A DNA stretch of 64,000 bases. It comes from Bacteroidales bacterium UBA2800 (GTDB taxonomy: Bacteria; Bacteroidota; Bacteroidia; Bacteroidales; Paludibacteraceae). The DNA lies in contig DEHM01000005.1 in NCBI GenBank assembly GCA_002351925.1, positions 13,150-77,149 on the forward strand. Direction: 5' to 3'. Position 1 is the stretch's first letter, and each line of letters opens with the position of its first letter. This document shows positions 8,473-16,835 of this stretch, piece after piece. The translations under genes were made by a program, and so were the position numbers. Under the pieces are notes generated by a model. That model ran no database searches. It worked only from the letters and a program-made list of their open reading frames with translations, and had not been told where the DNA came from.

Positions 8473-10386
8473 TTAGTTGTAGAAATGCCAAGCTACGCCT
8501 GCGCGGAAGATGTCGCGGTTGGTAGGATAGCCGGGCATGGTTTGGTAGCGTGTTGTGCGGCCCATAAACAGATAGCTTATGTGCTGATACTGGAAGAAAA
8601 ACCGTAGCCGGATGGAGCGTACGTAGAAACTGGCGAACACGTTCATCCAGGGGTAGTTCCCCACTTTTGCGTCCTGCTGGTTGGCAAACATACCCGTGGC
8701 AGGACATAGCACGGGTGCGTGATAAAGCGTGAAATAGCGCAGGTCGGTGCCTATCTGTGCGTCGAGTGCGCGGAACCATCGTCCGTGGTAGTAGAGACGA
8801 TGTTGGAGGATGAGCATCGGTACCGGCATGACGGAGTCGTTGGTCGTTTGCTGGAACACCACGCGGTTCTCCAGGTTGATCCAGGGCGTCGTCAGGTCGA
8901 GTCCCAAGTCGGCTGTGATGACCTGTACGCTTCCGCCGTACTGACGGGGCAACCAGTCGTCGGCAGTGAAGAAGATAGGACGAGCGATGTTCTCGAAGCT
9001 GAAGTCGAGCCGCGGCTTGATCCAGCGAGTGGGGTACTCTACGGTAGCGCCGCCCAGCACGCGGAACGTGTAGCCGAACGAGTTGTCCCAGCAGAGATGG
9101 TTGGAGCGGTAATGACGCAGGTAGGGACTCGGCGTCTCGCTCTTCACGTAGGCACGCGCAGCGATGCGCAGCTTGTCCTTACCCGTAGGAATAGTGGTCT
9201 CCATGCGTCCCGTGACGTCGAACTCACCTATCTTATAGCCCAGCAGACACACCTTGCCCTCCACGTGATAGCGTATCCAGCTACCGCTGTGCTTGTGGAT
9301 AGCGCCGCCGACATAGGTGTTGTTGTACCACTTGTAGGTGTTGATACTGTCGTAGGGCAGGGTGTCCATGAAAAAGCGCTGACACTCGTTCATCGCAAAG
9401 ACGGTCGCACCGAACTTCAGCTTGGTGTTGAACGCCTCGCAGAAACTGACGGCGACGGTGTTGCGAATCGTCAGCACGTCGGTCGAGTCGCGTGTGGCGA
9501 TGCTGTCGAAATAGATCTGCTTATAGAATCCCTGGTCGGCATCGTGCTCGACATAGCGGCGGTTGGAGTTGTTGATGTCGATGATATGGGAGAACGTCAT
9601 CATAGGCGTGTGCTTTACCTTGACGGTATCTTTCTGCAGCGTCTGTCCGCTCTCCACTACTTCTATCGTGTCGTGATACTCCCGGTCTTTGGTCAGCGTG
9701 TACTGGTTATGCAAATAGCCGCTCAGGTAGCGGTAGTCGGTCATTGCCTGCATCCTTACCGGCAGGTCGTTCGAGCCCAGCGAACTCGTCATGTCGTTGA
9801 TATCCTTCAGTCCGCCGTTGTCGAACGAGCTGAGTTTGCTCCAGCTGAAGGCGCCGTGCATCGAGTAGTGGGTCCCGTCGTAGCTGCCCCACACCGTGCC
9901 TCTGAAGAGCTTACCCTCCGTGTGCTGGTAGTGTCCCAGCGAACTCAGATACTCCATCTCCAGACCCAGGTTGGTCCGTCGGTTTAGGTTGCCGGTAAAC
10001 AGCACCGACAGGTCGTTCTCCGGGTGTCCGGATACGAATCCTTTCTTGTAGGCTACCGCGGAGTAGGGCGTCTTCGTATTAAAGTAGCGTTGCTGCTGCG
10101 GTGTCACCACATAGGGCGCCAGGCTCCATGCGAACGGGTCGTCGATGGTACGCACACGGTCGTTGATGATGCGACTCTCGATAGGCGACACCAGCACGTT
10201 ACCGTTGGTTGTGCTGCTCAGCGAGTAACGTTGCTGGATGTCGATATCGTGATAGTTGAGCATCGTAGTGTCGGCAAAACGGGTCGTGTCCGCTATCGCA
10301 CTCAACGACGGCATACACCACGTACGTACGTCCGTGCGCGGGAGGTGCCGTTTAGCGGCGGCCATCATGGCCGCCACTAACAGCAC
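8473..10386 (-). CDS. Putative outer-membrane porin (Porin_10-like)
   Basis: A ~640-residue beta-rich protein with regularly alternating aromatic/hydrophobic strands and a final Phe-rich strand (FRAGVAWHFYN), consistent with the Bacteroidetes putative-porin family. The family is predicted to form an outer-membrane barrel; substrate unknown. The start is uncertain. The GTG at 10386 gives a short signal with no positive charges, whereas the frame continues upstream through codons for TKRIGIVLVLL to a CTG at ~10413 beside the stop of the GH57 gene, which would give a normal signal peptide. No in-frame ATG exists there, so a non-ATG start coupled to the upstream stop is likely. Confidence 0.7.
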   Translation of the reverse strand: MLLVAAMMAAAKRHLPRTDVRTWCMPSLSAIADTTRFADTTMLNYHDIDIQQRYSLSSTTNGNVLVSPIESRIINDRVRTIDDPFAWSLAPYVVTPQQQRYFNTKTPYSAVAYKKGFVSGHPENDLSVLFTGNLNRRTNLGLEMEYLSSLGHYQHTEGKLFRGTVWGSYDGTHYSMHGAFSWSKLSSFDNGGLKDINDMTSSLGSNDLPVRMQAMTDYRYLSGYLHNQYTLTKDREYHDTIEVVESGQTLQKDTVKVKHTPMMTFSHIIDINNSNRRYVEHDADQGFYKQIYFDSIATRDSTDVLTIRNTVAVSFCEAFNTKLKFGATVFAMNECQRFFMDTLPYDSINTYKWYNNTYVGGAIHKHSGSWIRYHVEGKVCLLGYKIGEFDVTGRMETTIPTGKDKLRIAARAYVKSETPSPYLRHYRSNHLCWDNSFGYTFRVLGGATVEYPTRWIKPRLDFSFENIARPIFFTADDWLPRQYGGSVQVITADLGLDLTTPWINLENRVVFQQTTNDSVMPVPMLILQHRLYYHGRWFRALDAQIGTDLRYFTLYHAPVLCPATGMFANQQDAKVGNYPWMNVFASFYVRSIRLRFFFQYQHISYLFMGRTTRYQTMPGYPTNRDIFRAGVAWHFYN

Positions 10387-10420
10387 TAATACTATTCCTA
10401 TACGTTTGGTCAGGATGTCC

Positions 10421-11686
10421 TTACTTTTTCGCTTTCAGCTTAGCTTGCAGCTTCTGAATCTCCTCCTCTTGGTTGCGGATGGTTTTCAGCAGCTCGTTCA
10501 GCTCTTCGTTCTCGATCGTGGTAGGATATTGCTCCTCAACGGTCTGCAGGAAGTCGGACAGCACGTTCATATAGTTGATGAACGCATCGTAGGCCGACTC
10601 ATACTGCGTCTCGCCCTGGTCGATATGGTTCATGTTGTGCAGGTAGTTGACGTCCTGCAGACGCAGCCAGTTGGTCTTCAGGCTCTTGTCCTGGCACAGA
10701 TGCACGCGCTCGGCTACGGCGAACAGTTTGTGGATAGCCTCTTGCTGCAGGTCGTTGCCTACGTAGATGCTCAGGTCTTTGGCCTCGCCGCTCCAGGTCA
10801 GTGCGTACGGACTGGAGATGACGTTGTTAGCCGGCAGTTTCTTGGCTGCTTCGGCCGGTGTCATGAAGCCCATCTCGCGCTCCAGCACGTAGTACGGCAG
10901 GGCTTTGAGGAAGTCGAAGATACCCGACTCGGCGTTCTGGCGTACACCAAAGGTGTCGGCGCCTACCCAGATGTTGATGATGTCCTCACCCTCGGGGATA
11001 GCCTTCAGCATGTTGGCATATTTCTCTGCGTCAATGGGGAAGTTAGCCCAACCTGGGTCCGAGAAATGGAAGCTCAGCTCATCGCTCAGGTTGCTGTTGC
11101 GCAGCAGCACTTTCATCTTCGGTGCACCGGCCGACTGGTAGACGCAGTTAGGCGTGTTCCAGCTCAGGATGTGCTTAGCGCCCTCGGTCAGGATGGTCTT
11201 GTAGCCCATCTGATTGAGTTGATAAGCCAGCTCATCGGTATAGAGCAACTCGGTGTTCCAGATAGTCTGCGGCTTCACGCCCAGAATGGTCTCCAGCATC
11301 TCACCGTGTTTCTTGAACTGCTCTTTCATCTCGCTCTCGTTATACTCCGAGGCCAGCGAGTAGCTATACGGCGTAGCCAGGAACTCCACACTCTTGGTAG
11401 CGGCCAACTCCTTGAGAATATCGATCATCTCGGGGTTGAACTGCTCGAACATCTCCATCATCGTTCCGCTGACGCTCAGGGCACAATGGAACTTACCCTT
11501 GCTTAGGTTGATCATGTCCTTGATGGTGTTGCAGAGCGGCAGGTACGAGGTCTGTACCAACCAGTTAACATGCTCTTCGGTAGCCATGTCATCGTAGTAG
11601 TAATGATCATGACCGATCTCAAAGAAACGATAACGCTTCAGACGATAAGGCACATGCATCTGGAAGCATAAACATATATTTTTCAT
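10421..11686 (-). CDS. Glycoside hydrolase family 57-like protein (glycogen/maltodextrin metabolism)
   Basis: A 421-residue cytoplasmic protein with a GH57-type (beta/alpha)7 barrel N-terminus: HVPYR near residue 11 (motif 1), IWNTELLY (142-149, carrying the presumed nucleophile Glu146), and WVGADTFG (240-247) at the motif-4 position. The C-terminus is a coiled coil of Glu/Lys (QEEEIQKLQAKLKAKK). In characterised GH57 enzymes motif 4 supplies the acid/base Asp; here that position appears to be Gly, so activity is uncertain. It lies in a string with a glycosyltransferase and a debranching enzyme, which supports an alpha-glucan role. Confidence 0.8.
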   Translation of the reverse strand: MKNICLCFQMHVPYRLKRYRFFEIGHDHYYYDDMATEEHVNWLVQTSYLPLCNTIKDMINLSKGKFHCALSVSGTMMEMFEQFNPEMIDILKELAATKSVEFLATPYSYSLASEYNESEMKEQFKKHGEMLETILGVKPQTIWNTELLYTDELAYQLNQMGYKTILTEGAKHILSWNTPNCVYQSAGAPKMKVLLRNSNLSDELSFHFSDPGWANFPIDAEKYANMLKAIPEGEDIINIWVGADTFGVRQNAESGIFDFLKALPYYVLEREMGFMTPAEAAKKLPANNVISSPYALTWSGEAKDLSIYVGNDLQQEAIHKLFAVAERVHLCQDKSLKTNWLRLQDVNYLHNMNHIDQGETQYESAYDAFINYMNVLSDFLQTVEEQYPTTIENEELNELLKTIRNQEEEIQKLQAKLKAKK

Positions 11687-11706
11687 AAGTCTTTAAATTT
11701 ATTCGT

Positions 11707-12969
11707 TTATAATGTGTGGTTAATTACTCCGTCGTAGATGCGACGTACCTTCAAGCCGGCATCTGCCCACTTGATGTTGTTCACCTCGGCGCGACCGAGT
11801 TCGTGCAGGCTCTTGTACATAGCCGGATACTTGACGATAGCATAGATAGCGTCGGCCATGGCGTCGATGTCCCAGTAGTCGGTCTTGATGGCGTGCTGCA
11901 GGATCTCTGCACAGCCCGACTGATGACTGATGATTGACGGACAACCTACCTGCATCGCTTCCAGCGGCGAGATACCGAACGGCTCACTGACGGACGGCAT
12001 GATATAGACGTCGCTCATCGCCAGCATCTCCTGTACCTGCTTGCCGCGCATGAAGCCCGGGAAGTGGAACTTATCGGCTATACCGCGTTTGGCTACCAGG
12101 TCGATCATCTCGGCCATCTTGTCGCCGCTACCGGCCATGACGAAGCGCACGCCGTCGGTCTTCGAGAGCACGCGGGCAGCAGCCTCAACGAAGTACTCCG
12201 GACCCTTCTGCATCGTGATACGACCGAGGAAGGTCACCAGTTTGTCTTTGCGTTCCGGCTTGGTGAACTCCTCCGGGTGAGCCAGCGGCTCTACGGCGTT
12301 GTGCACCGTGCTGACCTTACGCGGGTCGATACCGTATTTCTCGATGACGGTATTGCGCGTGAGGTTACTTACACATATGATATGATCGGCTTCTTCCATA
12401 CCGCGTTTCTCAATAGAGAATACCGTCGGGTTGACATTACCGCGACTGCGGTCGAAGTCGGTTGCATGCACGTGGATCACCAGCGGTTTGCCGCTGATAT
12501 GTTTCGCGAACACACCGGCCGGGTAGGTCAACCAGTCGTGACTATGGATGATGTCGAAGTCTAGGCTGTGCGCGAGCACCGAAGCCACTGCTTCGTAGTT
12601 GCCGATCTCCTCGATGAGGTTGTCGGGATAGCGTCCCGAGAAACCGATACAACCCAGGTCATCGGTACCGATACGACGATAGTCGTAGTTGATGCCGTCA
12701 CGCAGGTGATAGTACTCCTCCGGACTCATCCGGCCTGCCAGGCGCTCTTTCACGTAGTCGTAGTTGACATCCTTCCACACCACCGGCACTGTGTTCGCAC
12801 CGATGATCTTCAGGAACGACTGATCCTCATCGCCCCAGGGCTTCGGGATCACGAAGGTGATATCCATGTCGGGTTGCTCCGACATACCGCGGGTCAAACC
12901 GTAACTGGCTGTGCCCAGACCACCTAAGATATGAGGAGGAAACTCCCATCCAAACATTAATGCTTTCAT
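11707..12969 (-). CDS. GT-B glycosyltransferase, glycogen-synthase-like
   Basis: A 420-residue GT4/GT5-type glycosyltransferase. The N-terminal Rossmann domain starts MKALMFGWEFPPHILGGLG, with the glycine-rich loop that binds the nucleotide sugar. The C-terminal domain has FLGRITMQKGPEYFVEAA and the E-x7-E signature SEPFGISPLEAM. Bacteroidales use such a protein for cytoplasmic glycogen synthesis, and its neighbours are glycogen debranching and GH57 genes. Its ATG overlaps the stop of the upstream debranching gene by 4 bp (ATGA), showing translational coupling. The donor (UDP- or ADP-glucose) cannot be told from sequence. Confidence 0.85.
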   Translation of the reverse strand: MKALMFGWEFPPHILGGLGTASYGLTRGMSEQPDMDITFVIPKPWGDEDQSFLKIIGANTVPVVWKDVNYDYVKERLAGRMSPEEYYHLRDGINYDYRRIGTDDLGCIGFSGRYPDNLIEEIGNYEAVASVLAHSLDFDIIHSHDWLTYPAGVFAKHISGKPLVIHVHATDFDRSRGNVNPTVFSIEKRGMEEADHIICVSNLTRNTVIEKYGIDPRKVSTVHNAVEPLAHPEEFTKPERKDKLVTFLGRITMQKGPEYFVEAAARVLSKTDGVRFVMAGSGDKMAEMIDLVAKRGIADKFHFPGFMRGKQVQEMLAMSDVYIMPSVSEPFGISPLEAMQVGCPSIISHQSGCAEILQHAIKTDYWDIDAMADAIYAIVKYPAMYKSLHELGRAEVNNIKWADAGLKVRRIYDGVINHTL

Positions 12970-14933
12970 TGTTGTGCCTCCTTTTCTGCTTGTTCTTTCT
13001 CATATTTCTTCAGCGTGTCGAGCAGACTGATGACTGCTGCTACGCTCGGAGCCGAACTCATGCCGCCATGTCCCTTGTAGGGCGGGTTGCCATCGTAGAA
13101 CTCGCTGAGTGTACCTATGCACAACTCGCTCAGTTCTTGCTCGTAGCCGCCCAACATACGTTCCATGAAGCTCGTGCCGCTATATTTGTACACGCTCATG
13201 TAAGCGCGCGAATAAGCGGTGATAGTCGACGGCCAAACGATGCCGTTGTGCAGACTACGCTCGCGGTCAACAGCGTTGCTGCCATAGAACGGATGATACA
13301 AACCGCTCTTCGGACTCAGGCTGCGCAGACCACGCGGAGTCAGCAGTTCCTTCGTACATATATCTACCACGGCCTTCTGCTGCTTCCTGTCAAGCGGACT
13401 GTATGGCAGACCAACCGCCCAGATCATGTTCGGACGAACCTCCTTGTTCTGGTAGTTGTCTACTACGTAGTCGTTCAGGTACAGACCATTCCAGAAGGTC
13501 TTTACAAACGCATCCTTGCTGATCTCTGCCTGATACTCCATCAGGTCGGCACTAACCTCTTTGCCCATCTCGCGCAGCATCTCTGCCGTGAAGCGCATCG
13601 CGTTATACCACAACGCATTGGTCTCTACTACGTAGCCCGTACGCGGCGTGATAGGCCAGCCGTTCTCCGTAGCGCACATCCAGGTAGCCGGACGTTGGGT
13701 ACCATCTACCCATATCAGACCGTTCTGGTGTACCCATGCACGCGGGTGGTTCTGCTTGCGATACCAGTTGATGATATTCAGGCACAACTCACCGTACAGG
13801 TCGGCGGCCTCGCGTACCGTATATTTGTGCGCATATTTCTGGATAGCGCGAATGAACCACAACAGCACATCCGGCTCGTCCATGCCCGACATCTTCACTT
13901 CGTGCATCCGGCCGTTCATGAAACTCAGTACCTCCGGCACAGCCGTCTTGTTCATGATAGCGTCCCAGTATTCCGGACGGTCGATATCCAGCGTGCAGCT
14001 TGCTACCGAGAAGAACGTGGCGCGTGCGTCCGCATGGAACCATGGGAAACCGGCCAACAGGTAACACTTGTCGCCCTCCCGTTTGTAGAACTGGCTGGCA
14101 GCGTTCTTCAGCGTCAGGAACATGTCGTCACGACGGTTACGACGCTCCAACTCTTTCTTCCATACGTTCTTCAGTTGGGCAGTATTACATTCCGTCACAC
14201 CTGCAGCGAAGATGACGCTCTCGCCTTTCTTCATCGGCAACTCGAAGTATCCCGGTACCAGCAAGTCCTCTTTGTAGGCATAGCCGCGCTCTTTCTCTTT
14301 CTGATACTCGATACCCTTATACCACTGCGGATCATGGTGATACTCTACGGCTTTGCTGAACTGCATATACAGGTTCGGGAAACCCGGGTACATGCGGTTG
14401 AACCTACCGTTCTCGCAGTCATCCATGTTCGGATTGGCCAACATATTCTCGTGCGTCAACTCGTTCACGCTCCTGAACGCCAGAAACGGACGGAAACGCA
14501 ACGTAGTCGGACTACCGCTCTCCAACAGCGTGTAACGAATCAACACGCGGGGTTCGAAACTAACGAGCAGGCTCTCCTTTTGCAGGATCATAGCCCCTAC
14601 GCGATACACCGTGCGAGCAATAATCTCGCAGTCAAACTCGCGAATGTACTTGTGCCCGTTGGGCGAGAAAGTGTTTTCCCCATACTGGTGAACTCCGAGG
14701 TTGAACTCGGCGCCGTGCTGGATAACAGTCTCATCCAGCGAACTGAGCAACACGTAGTTGTCAGGCCCCATCTCGGGAATCGGCATCACCAACTGACCGT
14801 GATACTTACGCGTGTTGCAATTCACAAGCGTACTGGAATTGTACACACCTGCACGGTTGGTTCGAATCATCTCTTTCTGCAGCGAACGCTCCAGATTAAC
14901 AAGCACTGTCTTGTCAAAATTCAGATAACTCAT
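12966..14933 (-). CDS. Glycogen debranching enzyme (amylo-alpha-1,6-glucosidase, GH133-like)
   Basis: A ~655-residue protein with an N-terminal beta domain (MSYLNFDKTVLVNLERSLQK..., with the NTRKYHGQLV motif) and a C-terminal (alpha/alpha)6 barrel with ENGWPITPRTGYVVETNALW and PSTITAYSRAYM, typical of the bacterial debranching family that removes alpha-1,6 branch stubs. I start at ATG 14933 because homologues begin near MxYLxFD; the 24 upstream residues are low-complexity and lie in the spacer after manC. It is the second gene of the manC-glycogen string. Confidence 0.85.
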   Translation of the reverse strand: MSYLNFDKTVLVNLERSLQKEMIRTNRAGVYNSSTLVNCNTRKYHGQLVMPIPEMGPDNYVLLSSLDETVIQHGAEFNLGVHQYGENTFSPNGHKYIREFDCEIIARTVYRVGAMILQKESLLVSFEPRVLIRYTLLESGSPTTLRFRPFLAFRSVNELTHENMLANPNMDDCENGRFNRMYPGFPNLYMQFSKAVEYHHDPQWYKGIEYQKEKERGYAYKEDLLVPGYFELPMKKGESVIFAAGVTECNTAQLKNVWKKELERRNRRDDMFLTLKNAASQFYKREGDKCYLLAGFPWFHADARATFFSVASCTLDIDRPEYWDAIMNKTAVPEVLSFMNGRMHEVKMSGMDEPDVLLWFIRAIQKYAHKYTVREAADLYGELCLNIINWYRKQNHPRAWVHQNGLIWVDGTQRPATWMCATENGWPITPRTGYVVETNALWYNAMRFTAEMLREMGKEVSADLMEYQAEISKDAFVKTFWNGLYLNDYVVDNYQNKEVRPNMIWAVGLPYSPLDRKQQKAVVDICTKELLTPRGLRSLSPKSGLYHPFYGSNAVDRERSLHNGIVWPSTITAYSRAYMSVYKYSGTSFMERMLGGYEQELSELCIGTLSEFYDGNPPYKGHGGMSSAPSVAAVISLLDTLKKYEKEQAEKEAQQ

Positions 14934-14961
14934 GATGTTGTGATTAAGTATTAAGTAAAAA

Positions 14962-16074
14962 TTAGTTAAATTTTCCTCCAAATTTCTCTTGTGCATCGGC
15001 CACAAACTGCTTGATGCGTTGCTCTTCCGCTTTCTTGCAGATCAGCAGCACACCGTTCTCCTCTGCCACAATCATATCGTCCACGCCTTGCACTACCGCC
15101 AGCTTACCCGGCTCCAGCGTCACCACGTTGCCATGCGCATCGTAGAACAAGGCCTCGCTGTGCAGACTCACGTTCGCTGCCTCGTCTTTCTCGCTCAACT
15201 CATACAGCGAGCCCCAAGTGCCCAGGTCGCTCCAGCCAAAACTGCTCGGCAGCACATATACATTGTCCGCCTTCTCCATAATACCGTAGTCCACGGATAT
15301 GTTCGGGCACTTCTCGAAGTTCTCCCCGATAAACGCCTGCTCTCCTGCCGTGCCGATAAGCCCCTTGCCTTTGGCAAAGATAGCCGCTACGTCCGGCAGA
15401 TGTTTCTCCAGCGCTTCGCTAATAGTATCCAGACTCCAGACGAAAATACCGCTGTTCCAGAGATAGTCTCCGCTGGCTACATATTTCTTCGCTGTCCCCA
15501 GATCGGGCTTCTCCTTAAACTCCTTCACCGGATAAATGTCCGTCGTGACCGTTTCCGCTTGACGCTGAATATAGCCGTAACCGGTTTCCGGACGGGTGGG
15601 GGACATGCCTAATGTGCAGATAGCCTTATGGTTGCCGGTGAACTCAAACGCCTTCAAAATCACCTGGCGGAACTTCTCTTCCTCCAGGATCAGGTGGTCG
15701 CTCGCCGCTACGACGATGCGGATATCCTTTGTCCTTTGCGCCTTGTCTCTTTGTACCTTAGCTTCAATCCACGCGGTTGCATATGCAATACACGGCGCGG
15801 TGTTCCGGCGGGCCGGCTCACACAAAATCTGCTCGGGCTTCATGTCGGGCACTTGCTCCAGAATCAACGCCTTATACGCCACATTCGTCACAATCACCAT
15901 GTTCTCTATCGGCACAATCGGACGAAAACGATCTACTGTCATCTGCAGCAGACTGCGACCCGTACCGAAGAAATCCAGAAACTGCTTCGGCTTGTTCGCC
16001 CGGCTGAAAGGCCAGAAACGGCTTCCGATGCCGCCCGCCATGATCACGCAATAATTGTTTTGTTTCTCTGTCAT
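14962..16074 (-). CDS. manC: Mannose-1-phosphate guanylyltransferase
   Basis: A 370-residue nucleotidyltransferase forming GDP-mannose from mannose-1-phosphate and GTP. The signature GGIGSRFWPFSR...KPKQFLD is at the N-terminus, followed by ASDHLI and VKEFKEKPD (the FxEKP motif) and GWSDLGTWGSLYE. The start is ATG 16074 (MTEKQNN), 39 bp below the promoter -7 box. Residues about 116-130 (QRDKAQRTKDIR, bases ~15720-15765) derive from a GGACAAAGG-like micro-repeat within a surface loop. It is the first gene of a long leftward string; GDP-mannose would serve surface polysaccharide, so its linkage to glycogen genes is organisational rather than metabolic. Confidence 0.9.
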   Translation of the reverse strand: MTEKQNNYCVIMAGGIGSRFWPFSRANKPKQFLDFFGTGRSLLQMTVDRFRPIVPIENMVIVTNVAYKALILEQVPDMKPEQILCEPARRNTAPCIAYATAWIEAKVQRDKAQRTKDIRIVVAASDHLILEEEKFRQVILKAFEFTGNHKAICTLGMSPTRPETGYGYIQRQAETVTTDIYPVKEFKEKPDLGTAKKYVASGDYLWNSGIFVWSLDTISEALEKHLPDVAAIFAKGKGLIGTAGEQAFIGENFEKCPNISVDYGIMEKADNVYVLPSSFGWSDLGTWGSLYELSEKDEAANVSLHSEALFYDAHGNVVTLEPGKLAVVQGVDDMIVAEENGVLLICKKAEEQRIKQFVADAQEKFGGKFN

Positions 16075-16112
16075 GTGTTTGTGTGTTTTCTGTGGTCTTC
16101 CCAAAAATCGTG

Positions 16113-16143
16113 CAAATATACAACTTTAATTTTATATATGCAA
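16113..16143 (-). promoter_or_regulatory. Promoter of the manC-glycogen-porin-clpC-trxA string
   Basis: On the minus strand TTGC (16143-16140) and TATATTTG (16120-16113) with ~19 bp between them. No other clear promoter or terminator was seen down to trxA at 5854; inter-gene gaps are -4 to 28 bp, so the seven genes may form one transcript. Confidence 0.6.
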
Positions 16144-16235
16144 GCGCGCGTGTACTTTTTTATTAAAAAAGTGTTATTTTGTTCAAAAAAACAAAATCTT
16201 TCTACTTTCTGCTTTCCGCTTTCCACTAAAAGTTG

Positions 16236-16243
16236 TACCTTTG
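16236..16243 (+). promoter_or_regulatory. -7 promoter element for the gldD operon
   Basis: TACCTTTG at 16236-16243 lies 20 bp before the gldD ATG. The region upstream is AT-rich, with a short run of CTTTC-type repeats where the -33 element should be, so the -33 box is not clear. Confidence 0.55.
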
Positions 16244-16262
16244 TACCGTAATTTGGAGTAAA

Positions 16263-16835
16263 ATGCGCAATTGGCTATACATATTCGCAATCGGTCTGAC
16301 ACTTGCGGCGTGCGGAAAAGTGTCGTCGCCTAAGCCCTACGGCTACTATCGTATCACGACGCCCGATACGGCGTACACGCCGTTTAGCGCGCAGTATCCG
16401 CAGTTTCCTTACACCTTCGCGCTCTCGCAGAATGCAGAGGTGCAACAGCGTAACGAACCCGGTGAACAGTACTGGATCAACCTCTACTATCCTGCGCTTC
16501 GCGCCACGATTCACTGCTCCTATAAGCCCGTGCGCAACAACCTGCGTGAACTGACCGAAGATGCACTCGAGTTTGTCTATCGCAACGCCTCTCACGCCTC
16601 GGCGATACCTGAACGCGAATATGCGCGCCCCGAGGCTGATGTGTATGGCGTATTGTTTGATCTGGAGGGGAATACAGCATCGTCATGCCAGTTTTTTCTG
16701 ACCGATTCTACGCGCCATTTCTTCCGTGCTTCGGTCTATTGCAACTGTCCGCCCAACGCCGACTCGTTGGCGCCTATATATGAATATCTTCGTCACGACG
16801 TAGTGCGACTGGTAGAAACATTTGAATGGAAATAA
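16263..16835 (+). CDS. gldD: GldD-like lipoprotein
   Basis: A 190-residue lipoprotein: short signal MRNWLYIFAIGLTLAACG with lipobox LAAC, then the conserved PYGYYRIT start. The C-terminal half has GVLFDLEGNTASSCQFFLTDSTRHFFRAS..., with PNADSLAPIYEYLRHDV and a final ETFEWK, all features of GldD. In Flavobacterium GldD is needed for gliding; in non-gliding Bacteroidetes it is still conserved, with an envelope role not well defined. The stop overlaps the start of the next gene by 10 bp, so the two are translationally coupled. I start at ATG 16263 rather than upstream because of the signal peptide and promoter. Confidence 0.85.
   Translation: MRNWLYIFAIGLTLAACGKVSSPKPYGYYRITTPDTAYTPFSAQYPQFPYTFALSQNAEVQQRNEPGEQYWINLYYPALRATIHCSYKPVRNNLRELTEDALEFVYRNASHASAIPEREYARPEADVYGVLFDLEGNTASSCQFFLTDSTRHFFRASVYCNCPPNADSLAPIYEYLRHDVVRLVETFEWK

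Noticed and set aside
8719..9987. 422-codon open frame opposite the porin gene
   Set aside because: No recognisable domain or promoter; the minus-strand barrel protein explains the region.
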